Assembly: GCA_002373325.1 (NCBI GenBank)
Contig: DFKI01000135.1
Coordinates: forward strand, 1-26,386
Origin: Treponema sp. UBA3649
GTDB lineage: Bacteria > Spirochaetota > Spirochaetia > Treponematales > Treponemataceae
Direction: 5' to 3'
Length of the DNA: 26,386 nucleotides
Positions 9,882 through 18,358 of the stretch are shown here, piece by piece (the first letter of the stretch is position 1; each line of letters begins with the position of its first letter). The position numbers and the translations under genes are program-made. Below the pieces are notes generated by a model. That model was not told where the DNA came from and made no database searches. It saw nothing but the letters and a program-made list of their open reading frames with translations.

Positions 9882-10493
9882 TTACTGACCGAATGCATCC
9901 TCAAGGGGTTTTCTGAGCTCGGGATAAGGCTCGTAGAAATTTTTCTCCCTCTCATCGGCACTCAGACCCACAAGCTCATGGCTGTTGTAGTTTATCCATG
10001 GATTCTCCGCGGGATTCTCTATCTCGAATTTGCGGCACCAATAATCAGGAACCACCGGAAGCGTCTCCCTGTACTTGTAGATTTTGTAATCATGCACGAC
10101 CACCTTTATGTTTTCCCTCGGCACCCCCTTCTCCAAAAGGATTCCGACAAGATAGTTCAGGGTCCTTCCCGAATCATAGATGTCATCCACCAGCATGATT
10201 TTGTCACCCGGTCTCAGATACTCGGGGGAATAAGTCCATCCGTCCACACGGACCGCAGACTGCTGCTTAACGTCACTGTAGCTCCTGGCGACAACGGCGG
10301 CATAAAGTACCGGCTTGTGATTTTTAAGAGCGACCTTGTAGTACTCGCTGATTATGTTCGACATGTACGCACCTCCCCTGAGAGACGCATAGATGATGTC
10401 GGGAACAAATCCGTCCTCGAAATAAATCCTGTGCGCAAGCTTGATTCCATCGTTTCTCACGACATCATACGGCAAAAATTCCTTGACCTGCAT
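9882..10493 (-). CDS. Phosphoribosyltransferase-family protein (Hpt-like)
   Basis: This 203-residue protein has the type I phosphoribosyltransferase core: an N-terminal GFVPDIIYASLRGG loop region, then the PRPP-binding signature IMLVDDIYDSGRTL (about residues 99-112, with the paired Asp residues). Members of this group join a nucleobase to phosphoribosyl pyrophosphate in purine salvage, but many of the shorter, less specific ones have unknown substrates, so I do not name one. The C-terminal 50 residues (WINYNSHELVG...) are not typical of hypoxanthine enzymes. An ideal AGGAGG site lies 6 bases before the ATG. It is 21 bases after clpC in the same operon. Confidence 0.85.
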   Translation of the reverse strand: MQVKEFLPYDVVRNDGIKLAHRIYFEDGFVPDIIYASLRGGAYMSNIISEYYKVALKNHKPVLYAAVVARSYSDVKQQSAVRVDGWTYSPEYLRPGDKIMLVDDIYDSGRTLNYLVGILLEKGVPRENIKVVVHDYKIYKYRETLPVVPDYWCRKFEIENPAENPWINYNSHELVGLSADEREKNFYEPYPELRKPLEDAFGQ

Positions 10494-10514
10494 TTTCTTC
10501 CTCCTTGAAGATGA

Positions 10515-13073
10515 CTATGACTTTTCACCAATCAGAACAGGCTCGCTCTTTTTAGAATCAAAATCCTGAACTGAGAGACCCTTCCTTGATTTTTTGAAAC
10601 TCAGCTTCAGTTTCTCTCCGTCGCTGTCAATCACAATCTGCTCCGAATCACCGCGTTTTCCGGAAAGAATAAGATCCGCTATGGTCTCCTCCACCTCATG
10701 CTGAATGAGACGGCGCATCGGACGTGCTCCCATGGAAGGATCGTAACCGTTCTCAATCATGTACTGCCTTGCCTTTGGTTTCAGCACAACGGAAAGTCCC
10801 TGCTCCATGAGCCTTGAGTCAAGGTCGGCAATCTGCAAATCCACAATCTGGGAAAGAACGTCGCGGTCCAGCGCATGAAAGACCACCACATCGTCAATGC
10901 GGTTCAAAAGCTCTGGTGAAAGAATCCTCTTCAGCTCCTCCATCGCGCTTGCCTTCATCTCCTCGTAGGGAAGAAGTCCGTCGGGTGCGGTAGAGAATCC
11001 CAGCCTTCCGTCCGAAGTGATTTTGTTCGATCCCGCGTTGCTGGTAAAAATCACCACGGTGTTTCTGAAATTCACGTTGTGTCCCTGTCCGTCGGTAAGC
11101 TCTCCCTCCTCCAGAATCTGAAGCATGAGATTGTAAATGTTTGGGTCGGCCTTCTCAATCTCGTCAAAAAGAACCACGGAGTAAGGATGCTCCAGAACTT
11201 TCTTGGTGAGTTTTCCGCCGTCCTCGTAACCGATATATCCGGGAGAAGAGCCAGTAAGTCCCGAAGCCGAAGCACGCTCGCTGTACTCGCTCATATTGAA
11301 CCTGAGCAAAGCATCCTCCGTACCGAAAAGAAACTTTGCAAGTGCCTTCGCAAGCTGAGTCTTTCCAACTCCTGTGGGTCCAAGGAAAAAGAAAGATCCG
11401 ACCGGTCTCCTCTGAGAAGAAACCCCTGTCCTGCTTCTCTTAACCGCCGAGCAGATTGCCTTCACAGCCTCGCTTTGTCCTACCACCTCGGAAGAAAGAA
11501 TCCTCTCCATCTCAAGCAGCCTCTCCGACTCACCGTTGTCAAGCCTCTCAGCCGGTATTCCTGTCATGGAGCTGATTACGGAAAGCACGTCGTCCACAGT
11601 CACATGAGCCCTGTTTTTTCCGTCCCTGTCCTTGAGCGAAAGATTAATCTCATCAAGCCGGTGCCTGAGCTCCTGCACTTTGTCTCGAACCATGGCCGCC
11701 CGCTCATAGTCCTGTTTTTCCACAAGGGCTCTTTTTTCCGAAAGCAGGGAATCAATCGTGCCCTCAATCTCATCAAGCTCGGGAGGACGCACCTCGGAGC
11801 TGATTTTTTTCGCAGCACCCGCCTCATCCAAAATATCGAATGCCTTGTCCGGAAGATTGCGGTCCGTGATGTATCTCCTGCTGCACCTGACGATTGCCTC
11901 AATCACCTTGTCGTCATAAACCACGTGATGAAAGGACTCATAGCGGTATTTAAGTCCGAGAAGCATCTTCACGGTATCGGAATCGCTTGGCTCCTCAATG
12001 CGTATCATCTGGAAACGACGGGCAAGGGCAGCGTCACGCTCAATCCGGTTTCTGAATTCCTTGGTGGTAGTCGCACCGATGAGCTGAATCTCACCCCGGC
12101 TCAAAGCAGGTTTAAGCATGTTGCTCGCCTCAAGAGTTCCCTCGGGACCACCCGCACCGATGACAGTGTGAATCTCGTCGATGAAAAGAATGACGTCGGG
12201 ATTTTCCTTCACCTCCTTCATCAGCCTCTTCATGCGCTCCTCGAACTCACCCCGGTATTTCGTACCTGCGACCATGCCGGCCAAATCAAGAAGCAGGATT
12301 CTTTTTTTCAGGAGACTCTGGGGAACGTTTCCAGAAGCAATATGCTGGGCAAGTCCCTCCACCACGGCAGTCTTTCCCACACCGGGCTCACCCACAAGAA
12401 TGGGATTGTTCTTCGTCCTGCGGCTCAAAGTCTGAATCACCCTCGAAATCTCAACGTCACGACCCACAACGGTATCGCTCTCGTCATTCCTCGCGGCCTC
12501 GGTCAAATCACGGCAGAACTGCTGAAGGATTCCTCCCACCTGATTTTTTCCCCTTCTTGGCAAAGAACCGTCCGCATACTGTCTGTTGTCCGAAAAAACC
12601 GGCTCCATCGATGAGGCAAGCTTTGCTGATGAGGGAACCTTCCTCTCCACCTCCGCCACAAACTGACGCGCCTGATCCAGCGAAATCCGTGCCTTGATGA
12701 AAAAATTCTGAATCACGGAATTCTCTTCCCTGAGAGCGGACAAAAGAAGATGCTCCGTCCCCACATAATCACATCGCAGAATACGGGCCTCCACAGCGGC
12801 GGAATCCAGCATGTTCCGAAGCCTGTTTGAGTGCGGAATCTCGGTCAGCTCAAGACCAAGGCTCCTCGGCGGAAGACTCTGCTCAATGGTGGTCTGAAGC
12901 ATCAGAACATTTATCTTCATTGCCTTGAGAGTAATATATCCAAGTCCATCGGCTGATTTCAAAAGCGCGAGCAGAAGATGCTCTATGTCCAGAACCTTGC
13001 TGCCGAAACTGTATGCCTCTTCGGGTGCGAGTACTGTCAGCAAACGCTGAACCCTAGGTGAAAGTACCAACAT
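10515..13073 (-). CDS. clpC: ATP-dependent Clp protease ATP-binding subunit ClpC
   Basis: ClpC unfolds proteins and feeds them to ClpP. The 852-residue protein has two N-terminal Clp repeats (about 1-145), a first AAA module with Walker A GEPGVGKT (228-235) and Walker B ILFIDE, a UVR-like coiled middle domain (about 439-475), and a second AAA module with Walker A GPTGVGKT (565-572) and Walker B VVLFDE. LGF at 691-693 fits the ClpP-docking loop. In the N-domain the two EH motifs that read phosphoarginine in Bacillus ClpC are kept (DIEHLLL, Glu 31; GTEHLLL, Glu 107). AGGAGG lies 6 bases before the ATG, and the gene is 15 bases after mcsB. Confidence 0.97.
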   Translation of the reverse strand: MLVLSPRVQRLLTVLAPEEAYSFGSKVLDIEHLLLALLKSADGLGYITLKAMKINVLMLQTTIEQSLPPRSLGLELTEIPHSNRLRNMLDSAAVEARILRCDYVGTEHLLLSALREENSVIQNFFIKARISLDQARQFVAEVERKVPSSAKLASSMEPVFSDNRQYADGSLPRRGKNQVGGILQQFCRDLTEAARNDESDTVVGRDVEISRVIQTLSRRTKNNPILVGEPGVGKTAVVEGLAQHIASGNVPQSLLKKRILLLDLAGMVAGTKYRGEFEERMKRLMKEVKENPDVILFIDEIHTVIGAGGPEGTLEASNMLKPALSRGEIQLIGATTTKEFRNRIERDAALARRFQMIRIEEPSDSDTVKMLLGLKYRYESFHHVVYDDKVIEAIVRCSRRYITDRNLPDKAFDILDEAGAAKKISSEVRPPELDEIEGTIDSLLSEKRALVEKQDYERAAMVRDKVQELRHRLDEINLSLKDRDGKNRAHVTVDDVLSVISSMTGIPAERLDNGESERLLEMERILSSEVVGQSEAVKAICSAVKRSRTGVSSQRRPVGSFFFLGPTGVGKTQLAKALAKFLFGTEDALLRFNMSEYSERASASGLTGSSPGYIGYEDGGKLTKKVLEHPYSVVLFDEIEKADPNIYNLMLQILEEGELTDGQGHNVNFRNTVVIFTSNAGSNKITSDGRLGFSTAPDGLLPYEEMKASAMEELKRILSPELLNRIDDVVVFHALDRDVLSQIVDLQIADLDSRLMEQGLSVVLKPKARQYMIENGYDPSMGARPMRRLIQHEVEETIADLILSGKRGDSEQIVIDSDGEKLKLSFKKSRKGLSVQDFDSKKSEPVLIGEKS

Positions 13074-13088
13074 TCAAATCCTCCTAAC

Positions 13089-14204
13089 TCAATTAATCCG
13101 AATGTATTTGAAGGCATCCTGCAGAATCAATGCCCGCAGACGCTGATTTCGTTTTATATCGTCCTTGCCCACGTCGTCCTCAAAATTGAAGGCCCCGTTT
13201 TTGAGCACATACTCCATGTGACCGTCCTGTATGCGGTAAAGAAGCGAGTGAAGCGAAGGATCATCGGCCCCGGAAAGAAGCTCCATGTCAAGCCCCCATT
13301 TTATTCCGCTCACAATGGAAATGGCCTCCCTCAAAGGCATGAAAAGAGACGAGCGAGAAAGCGTGATTGCCCGGTAAAAATAATTCCTGACCGTAGAAGG
13401 CATTGTCTGCCTGCACTCCTGCCTGGCCGACCTCTCCATCTCCTTGAGCCTGATACCCGCGGAAGCAATGGCCGTAAGCTGGTCAATCTGAGAGCCCTCC
13501 ATGCAGTTCACTGTCGCAACGTCATAATAACATCCCAGCGAGCTAGAAGCCCATGAAGTTCCTGAGACAAAATCAGAGCCCCCCGAACCGTAGCTGGACG
13601 AAAAAGTGAGTCCGTTCGAATTATATTCCTCCGCAATCTCCCGGATCCGACCCAAAGCAGAAAGGGACGGAAGATGGAGCCTCAGACCAAGGTGCATCCC
13701 GCTTCCCGCATCAAGGACATCCGAAGTAAGGTACCCGAAATCCCTAGAAGCCGCGAACTGAATCCTTTTCTGAAGCCCCGAATCCAGATTCCCCGAAAGA
13801 CTCATGACAGAATCAAAATCAAGTCCCGGAGCATAGGCGCAAATTTTCAAATGATCCCCGAGATTAACCGTGCACGAGATTTTTCCGTCCATGCGAAGAA
13901 CGATTCCGGCTCCCTCCGCGTCAAAGGACTCAGGCAGCATCCCACGTTCCTGAAGGATTTTCGTACCAAGCGGATCAAGGCTCGACAAAGGCAGGGACTG
14001 AAACTCATCCTCACCCGACAAATCCAAAAAAGCACCGAACACCGCCGAAAGAATCCTCTTGCTCTCGTTCTCCTGAAGCTGGGAAGGAAACGGAAAGCTC
14101 GAAAGATTCCGCGCCACCACAATCCTAGAGGAAAGAACCACGTCGCTGTCGTTACCGTCATAAGTGTACCAGGCATCCCCGGTGTTTTCCCGACTCGTCT
14201 CCAT
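13089..14204 (-). CDS. mcsB: McsB-like protein (phosphagen-kinase fold), probably catalytically inactive
   Basis: McsB is the protein-arginine kinase that marks proteins for ClpC. I start it at the ATG at 14204 (371 residues), where GGAGG lies 6 bases upstream and one base separates it from the mcsA stop; a longer frame to 14249 would overlap mcsA. The fold is recognisable: SSRIVVARNL at 25-34, GDHLKI at 116-121, GSGMHLGLRLHLPSL at 167-181. Key residues differ from the family: NEEDHLRI is NLGDHLKI, LTxCPTN is LTSDVLD (Cys replaced by Asp 162), the Arg of the RAS stretch is His 171, GEGSEA is GSGGSDF, and the C-terminal RDxxRA is NQRLRA. Placement between mcsA and clpC makes orthology secure; activity is doubtful. 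Confidence 0.88.
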   Translation of the reverse strand: METSRENTGDAWYTYDGNDSDVVLSSRIVVARNLSSFPFPSQLQENESKRILSAVFGAFLDLSGEDEFQSLPLSSLDPLGTKILQERGMLPESFDAEGAGIVLRMDGKISCTVNLGDHLKICAYAPGLDFDSVMSLSGNLDSGLQKRIQFAASRDFGYLTSDVLDAGSGMHLGLRLHLPSLSALGRIREIAEEYNSNGLTFSSSYGSGGSDFVSGTSWASSSLGCYYDVATVNCMEGSQIDQLTAIASAGIRLKEMERSARQECRQTMPSTVRNYFYRAITLSRSSLFMPLREAISIVSGIKWGLDMELLSGADDPSLHSLLYRIQDGHMEYVLKNGAFNFEDDVGKDDIKRNQRLRALILQDAFKYIRIN

Positions 14205-14205
14205 C

Positions 14206-14730
14206 CTATTCCTCCGACTCATCAGGCCCCGATGAAAAATTTCCGTCAAGAGCCTTCAGATAATCCCTGTACATGGCGGCCCTCTCATAATCCTCCTGGG
14301 CAACAGCCTCATCAAGCTTAGTCTTCAGCTCAACCCTGTCGCTCAAAACCGAATGTGAGTTACCAAGTCTCTCGGGAAAAGACCCGGTATAAGCCCCGCT
14401 CACACCATGCCTCTCCAAAAACTTCCTTATATCCGCCTTAAAAACCGAATAGCACTCCGGACACCCGGCCTTACCTGTCCTCCTGATTTCCGCACCCGAA
14501 GTACCGCAGACAGGACAAGCCTTAATCTCAGCCGCCCTTATGGCAGATTTTTCCACCGCAAGCTCCTTGAACAAATCCACGATGGAAGCCTCAATGCTCT
14601 TAGGATCCGAACTGATTCCCCTCTCCACCGCGCACTCCATGCAGATATTGATTTTGCGCCTCTGTCCGTTAGCACTGAGCTGCTCCAAAAAAATCACAGC
14701 ATTTCTCTCATGGCAAAAATCACAAACCAT
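14206..14730 (-). CDS. mcsA: McsA, zinc-binding partner of McsB
   Basis: McsA binds and stimulates McsB in the Clp stress system. The 174-residue protein has four CxxC zinc knuckles (C3/C6, C30/C33, C72/C75, C90/C93) and a C-terminal UVR motif (about 134-162, with the QEDYERAAMYRDYLK core), exactly the McsA plan and length. An AGGGG site lies a few bases before the ATG at 14730. It is the first gene of a six-gene operon. A ctsR repressor gene, usual upstream in Firmicutes, is absent here, and no CtsR or CIRCE operator is visible in the upstream region. Confidence 0.93.
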   Translation of the reverse strand: MVCDFCHERNAVIFLEQLSANGQRRKINICMECAVERGISSDPKSIEASIVDLFKELAVEKSAIRAAEIKACPVCGTSGAEIRRTGKAGCPECYSVFKADIRKFLERHGVSGAYTGSFPERLGNSHSVLSDRVELKTKLDEAVAQEDYERAAMYRDYLKALDGNFSSGPDESEE

Positions 14731-14816
14731 CCTAAACCCCTATATCTTTACCGTTTTCAAAATCCGAAAAGAGCGGACACTTGAAACGTCCCGGAAAAAT
14801 GTCAGAATATATTTCC

Positions 14817-14822
14817 ATTATA
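14817..14822 (-). promoter_or_regulatory. Candidate -10 element for the mcsA operon
   Basis: A perfect TATAAT is read on the minus strand, about 87 bases upstream of the mcsA ATG. No good -35 box lies at the right spacing, so it may need an activator or be used by another sigma factor. The rest of 14731-14880 has no other clear element. Confidence 0.4.
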
Positions 14823-14912
14823 CCACATTTCGCGAAAAAATCCATAGACCCACGCCAAACTTTCCCGCCCACGAAAAAAATCAAATCCTCACGTCCATTA
14901 CGCAAACCCAGG

Positions 14913-14981
14913 AGGGGGAAGTCTCCCCCTGCGCGCCCACTACGTCGGTCGCTACCCTCTCTCCTAGGGGAGTCTCCCCTA
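14913..14981. repeat. Twin G/C-hairpin intergenic element downstream of lolE
   Basis: Two look-alike hairpins stand 34 bases apart: AGGGGGA/TCCCCCT (14913-14919/14924-14930, loop AGTC) and TAGGGGA/TCCCCTA (14965-14971/14975-14981, loop GTC). Neither is followed by a T-run on the minus strand, so this is not a standard terminator, although it lies just past the lolE stop. The related stems and the fixed spacer look like a mobile or dispersed intergenic repeat. Confidence 0.65.
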
Positions 14982-15016
14982 AAACCCCGCAGACATCCGG
15001 AAAAAATCTCCGCCTC

Positions 15017-16366
15017 CTACATTTTCCTCAAAGTGTCAAGAGGTTTCTCCCTGCCAGCCTTGGAAGCCGGAATAATTGAGACCACAAGTGAAAGCACAAG
15101 GGTTCCGGCAGTAATCAAGAGAAGATGCGGGAATGGAATGGAAACGGGAATGTCCTGCAGGTAGTATGCCGGATCAAGAAGCCTCACCTCGCTGAAAGAC
15201 CCGAGATCCCCCCTTGCCACAAGATAGAAAAATTTCGCGAAGAAATTAACTCCCTTCTCCATGATGCTTATGAGCGGATTTATGTTCACGGCGGCAAGCA
15301 GACCAAGAGGAATCCCAATCAGAGTACCCCCTGCACCCGACGCGAATCCCACGAGAATGAAGCTCATCTTTATCCCTTCCTCCGAAGCTCCCATGCTCTT
15401 CAAAATGGCAATCTCACGCCGTCTCTCCATCACCACCATGACCAGAGCCGAGCTTATGTTCACCGAAGCCACAAGCACAATCAAAAGCATGATTAAAAGA
15501 AGAAGTATTTTTGTAGACGCGAAATTCTCATACTCAGCCGCATTCAGCTCGTTCCATGTGTAGACCCTTGAGTGCTCCAAAGTCGGATCCGAATCCATGC
15601 CCCGGATATTTCTTGACACAGCCGCCTTAATTTTCATAAGCGAAGGTGAAAAAGAATCCTCCGTGACCAGCCCGAAAATGAACTGCGACGATTTCACGGA
15701 AAGAAAATCATAGCCCGTGGGAAGGGGAATGAAAACCCAAAGCGCGTCCAGCTCCTGATATCCCGACGAGACAATTCCCTCCACCGTGAACTCCCTCATC
15801 TTCGGAACCATGACCTCCCCCACCTTGCTGATAGAGATAAGGCTCAGCTTGTCACCCGCATGAACTCCGAGAGTCCCGGCAATCTTCTCGCAAAGAACCG
15901 CGCTCCTCTCATTCTCAAGGGACGTGCTTCCCTCCACAAGCTTGAAAAGAGACGAAAAAGACTCCACGTCAGAAAAAATATTTTTCCTCACGGCCCTCAC
16001 AGTAGCTCCCGTCCTTATTCCGTTACCCGCGGCAAGGGCCATCCCCTGCATCTCCGGAATCACGTCAACCACCCCGGGAATCTCTCCGAACCTTCCGCTC
16101 AGCTCCTCCATGCCCGAAAGAGTCTCAACCTCCCCGGAATAAGAGCTCACCCGTACCTGCAAGTCCTGGGAAGAAAGGCCTATCATGCGCCCCGTAATCC
16201 CGTCAATCATTCCCTGGCTGATTACAAGAACCGCGACAAGAGGCACAAGACTGATTCCTATGCAGACCATCGCACCCATGAGGCTTCTTTTACCGTTGCT
16301 CCTTTCCGCACCCGGCCTTGAGAAAAAAATCCGTGCCGCATACAGAACGCTGGATTTGAAAGTCAT
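15017..16366 (-). CDS. lolE: Lipoprotein-releasing ABC transporter permease, LolE-like
   Basis: This 449-residue inner-membrane permease works with LolD and its sister permease to lift lipoproteins out of the inner membrane. It has the MacB/FtsX plan: one N-terminal membrane helix (about 30-52), a large periplasmic domain (about 55-275) and three C-terminal helices (about 287-310, 334-365, 412-437). The coupling region ERRREIAILKSMGAS, which contacts the ATPase, follows the second helix. Its ATG overlaps the lolD stop (ATGA). Naming it LolE rather than LolC rests on gene order and is not certain. It is the last gene of the prfB-led run. Confidence 0.88.
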   Translation of the reverse strand: MTFKSSVLYAARIFFSRPGAERSNGKRSLMGAMVCIGISLVPLVAVLVISQGMIDGITGRMIGLSSQDLQVRVSSYSGEVETLSGMEELSGRFGEIPGVVDVIPEMQGMALAAGNGIRTGATVRAVRKNIFSDVESFSSLFKLVEGSTSLENERSAVLCEKIAGTLGVHAGDKLSLISISKVGEVMVPKMREFTVEGIVSSGYQELDALWVFIPLPTGYDFLSVKSSQFIFGLVTEDSFSPSLMKIKAAVSRNIRGMDSDPTLEHSRVYTWNELNAAEYENFASTKILLLLIMLLIVLVASVNISSALVMVVMERRREIAILKSMGASEEGIKMSFILVGFASGAGGTLIGIPLGLLAAVNINPLISIMEKGVNFFAKFFYLVARGDLGSFSEVRLLDPAYYLQDIPVSIPFPHLLLITAGTLVLSLVVSIIPASKAGREKPLDTLRKM

Positions 16367-17070
16367 CTCCTCTCTTCCTCCGTCAAAGCTCCGTCCTTTA
16401 TGAAAAACCTCACGCTCCCTTTCTGCGCGAGATTCATGTCGTGGGTCACAAGAATCAAAGTCTTATGATAGCGGTCGGACAAAGAAAAAAGCATGTCCCC
16501 TATCAGAACCGCATTCGCCGGATCCAGATTTCCCGTAGGCTCGTCGGCCAAAATCAGCTCAGGATCATTCACCAAGGAGCGTGCCACAGCAACCCTCTGT
16601 CTCTCTCCTCCTGAAAGCTGAGACGGAAGATGCGACATCCTGTCCTCAAGTCCCACGTCACAAAGAAGAGAGCGGGCCTTTTCCATCGCGTCCTTTTTCG
16701 GAGTACCTGCCATGTATGCCGGAAGAAAAACATTCTCAAGAGCGGTAAAATCCTTGAGCAGATAATGGAACTGAAACACGAGTCCCAAAAAACGGCTTCT
16801 GTACTCCGTAAGCTCGTTCTCCTCCATCGAGCTGATTATCTTTCCGTTCACGTCCACTGTGCCGGATGTAGCGGAGTCAAGTCCCCCGATAATGTTCAGC
16901 AAAGTTGATTTTCCGCTTCCGCTTTTTCCCACGATGACACACTTGCTTCCTTTATGAACGTCCATGTCAAGGTTTTTCAAAATCGTGAGTTTTTCGCTGG
17001 AAGTCTCATAGGTCTTTTCCAGTCCCCTTATGCGAACAATCACATCGTCGCTTTTTTCATCAGTCATCAT
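16363..17070 (-). CDS. lolD: Lipoprotein-releasing ABC transporter ATP-binding protein LolD
   Basis: This ATPase drives lipoprotein release with the two flanking permeases. The start at 17070 (235 residues) has GGAGG 6 bases upstream; the frame could open five codons earlier without support. Motifs: Walker A GKSGSGKST (about 48-56), Q-loop FQFHYLL, signature LSGGERQRVAVARS, Walker B LILADEPTGNLDP and the switch His in VTHD. It overlaps the upstream permease gene by 11 bases and lolE by 4, so the three are translated as a unit. Confidence 0.95.
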   Translation of the reverse strand: MMTDEKSDDVIVRIRGLEKTYETSSEKLTILKNLDMDVHKGSKCVIVGKSGSGKSTLLNIIGGLDSATSGTVDVNGKIISSMEENELTEYRSRFLGLVFQFHYLLKDFTALENVFLPAYMAGTPKKDAMEKARSLLCDVGLEDRMSHLPSQLSGGERQRVAVARSLVNDPELILADEPTGNLDPANAVLIGDMLFSLSDRYHKTLILVTHDMNLAQKGSVRFFIKDGALTEEERR

Positions 17071-18358
17071 GGAGCACCTCCGCAACCGTTAAATGCAATA
17101 TCTGTCTGCTGGCAGACCAAGCGGCGGCCAGAGATGAGAAAATTCCGAAGAAAAAAATCGCCATGATTTCGGAAAGAACCATGCGTGCCGGAATGTTCGC
17201 GTAGATTCTGAACATGGGATTCTCCTGAAGCATAGCTGCGTTCTCAGGATTTACGGCTGCCATCACCACATACTGCACGTAGTACTGTGCCTTTGAGAGG
17301 AACATGAACATGTGGTCCATATTCGAGCAGATTAAAAGTCCCAGAATCAGGCCGGGAACAGCACCGACAATCCCCGTGACAAGCCCCTTCATTATAAACA
17401 CCGACTGTACGTCACCCTTGGTTCCTCCAAGCGCACTCAGGACCGCAATCTCCTCGCGCCTCTCGTAGACCATTCGACGCATCCCGTTGTAGATGTTCAC
17501 TGCGACGACAACGAAAATCAAAAAGACCAAAAGCATCAGGATGTTTTTTTCCACCCTCAGAGCCCCGAAAAAAGTCCTGTTGTAGCTTCTCCAGCTCTCG
17601 AACTTCTGAGAAGGAAATGCCTGCTCAAGCCGTGATATAAGAAGGGAATCCTTTCCGCTGTCCCTCATTTTGATTCCCCAGATTTTTTTTGCCCCGGAAC
17701 CGAAATATTTTTGCGCCGCACTGATTCCCACAAACGCATAGGCCGAGTTGATGTCCGCGTAGTTCGAAAAAAAGATTCCCGAGACCACGAAGCGTCTGTC
17801 CTGAGAAATCATGGCAACGTCGGAACTTCCGCTCAGAGCAAAGATGTTTATCGTGCTTCCGACCCTCGCACCAATCGTCCTCGCAAGATCGTTCCCGAGC
17901 ACAATGCACTCCTCGTCGGAAATGTCGAAGCTCCCGGAAATCATCTGTACCTCCCGGCAAAATCCCGCGTCCTTTTCCATCACGTCGGGATCCAGGGCAC
18001 GTACCAATGCAGCGCTCTCACGTCCGTTGGAGGAAATCATCAGTCCCTGAGCCTCGTAAAAAGGAGAGACCGTCAGCACTGATTTCTCGTTTCCGCACCA
18101 CCTCAAAAAAGAGTCCTCGTCCTGAACATCTGAGGTCCGCACATGGTAGCTTGAGATTTCCATTATGGCATCAATGAACTCCATCTGGAATCCGTTCATC
18201 ACGCTGATTACGACAATCAGTGCCATCACTCCGAATCCCACGCCCAGACTTGAGAGTGTGGAAGTCACCGCGGAACGACCGCTCCTGTCCACCTTGCTGA
18301 ACCGCTTTGAGACAAATCCAATCCACCGGAATGAAGAAAAAAATTTCATCTTACTCAT
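17060..18358 (-). CDS. lolC: Lipoprotein-releasing ABC transporter permease, LolC-like
   Basis: This 432-residue permease pairs with the LolE-like one. It has an N-terminal helix (about 37-60), a periplasmic domain (about 62-285) and three C-terminal helices. YERREEIAVLSALGGTKG is the ATPase-contact region. The ATG at 18358 lies within the end of the upstream gene (8-base overlap) with GGAG about 8 bases upstream; a TTG one codon earlier is possible. The sequence also fits general MacB/FtsX permeases, but the set permease-ATPase-permease with no macA-like gene supports the Lol assignment. Confidence 0.88.
   Translation of the reverse strand: MSKMKFFSSFRWIGFVSKRFSKVDRSGRSAVTSTLSSLGVGFGVMALIVVISVMNGFQMEFIDAIMEISSYHVRTSDVQDEDSFLRWCGNEKSVLTVSPFYEAQGLMISSNGRESAALVRALDPDVMEKDAGFCREVQMISGSFDISDEECIVLGNDLARTIGARVGSTINIFALSGSSDVAMISQDRRFVVSGIFFSNYADINSAYAFVGISAAQKYFGSGAKKIWGIKMRDSGKDSLLISRLEQAFPSQKFESWRSYNRTFFGALRVEKNILMLLVFLIFVVVAVNIYNGMRRMVYERREEIAVLSALGGTKGDVQSVFIMKGLVTGIVGAVPGLILGLLICSNMDHMFMFLSKAQYYVQYVVMAAVNPENAAMLQENPMFRIYANIPARMVLSEIMAIFFFGIFSSLAAAWSASRQILHLTVAEVLHDD

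Noticed and set aside
11079..12614. Long open frame (511 codons) on the plus strand
   Set aside because: It lies antisense within clpC, whose protein matches its family end to end; the frame is a composition shadow without a ribosome site or recognisable domain.
13674..14321. Plus-strand frame of 215 codons
   Set aside because: It is antisense to mcsB and mcsA, rich in Arg/Pro/His as expected of a shadow frame, and has no family resemblance.
14731..15016. CtsR or CIRCE operator in front of mcsA
   Set aside because: I looked for the heptad GGTCAAA direct repeat and the TTAGCACTC/GAGTGCTAA inverted repeat and found neither.
14781..15164. Small proteins encoded across the twin-hairpin region
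   Set aside because: Several frames are open on the plus strand but have low-complexity shadow-like composition, no ribosome site, and overlap lolE antisense.
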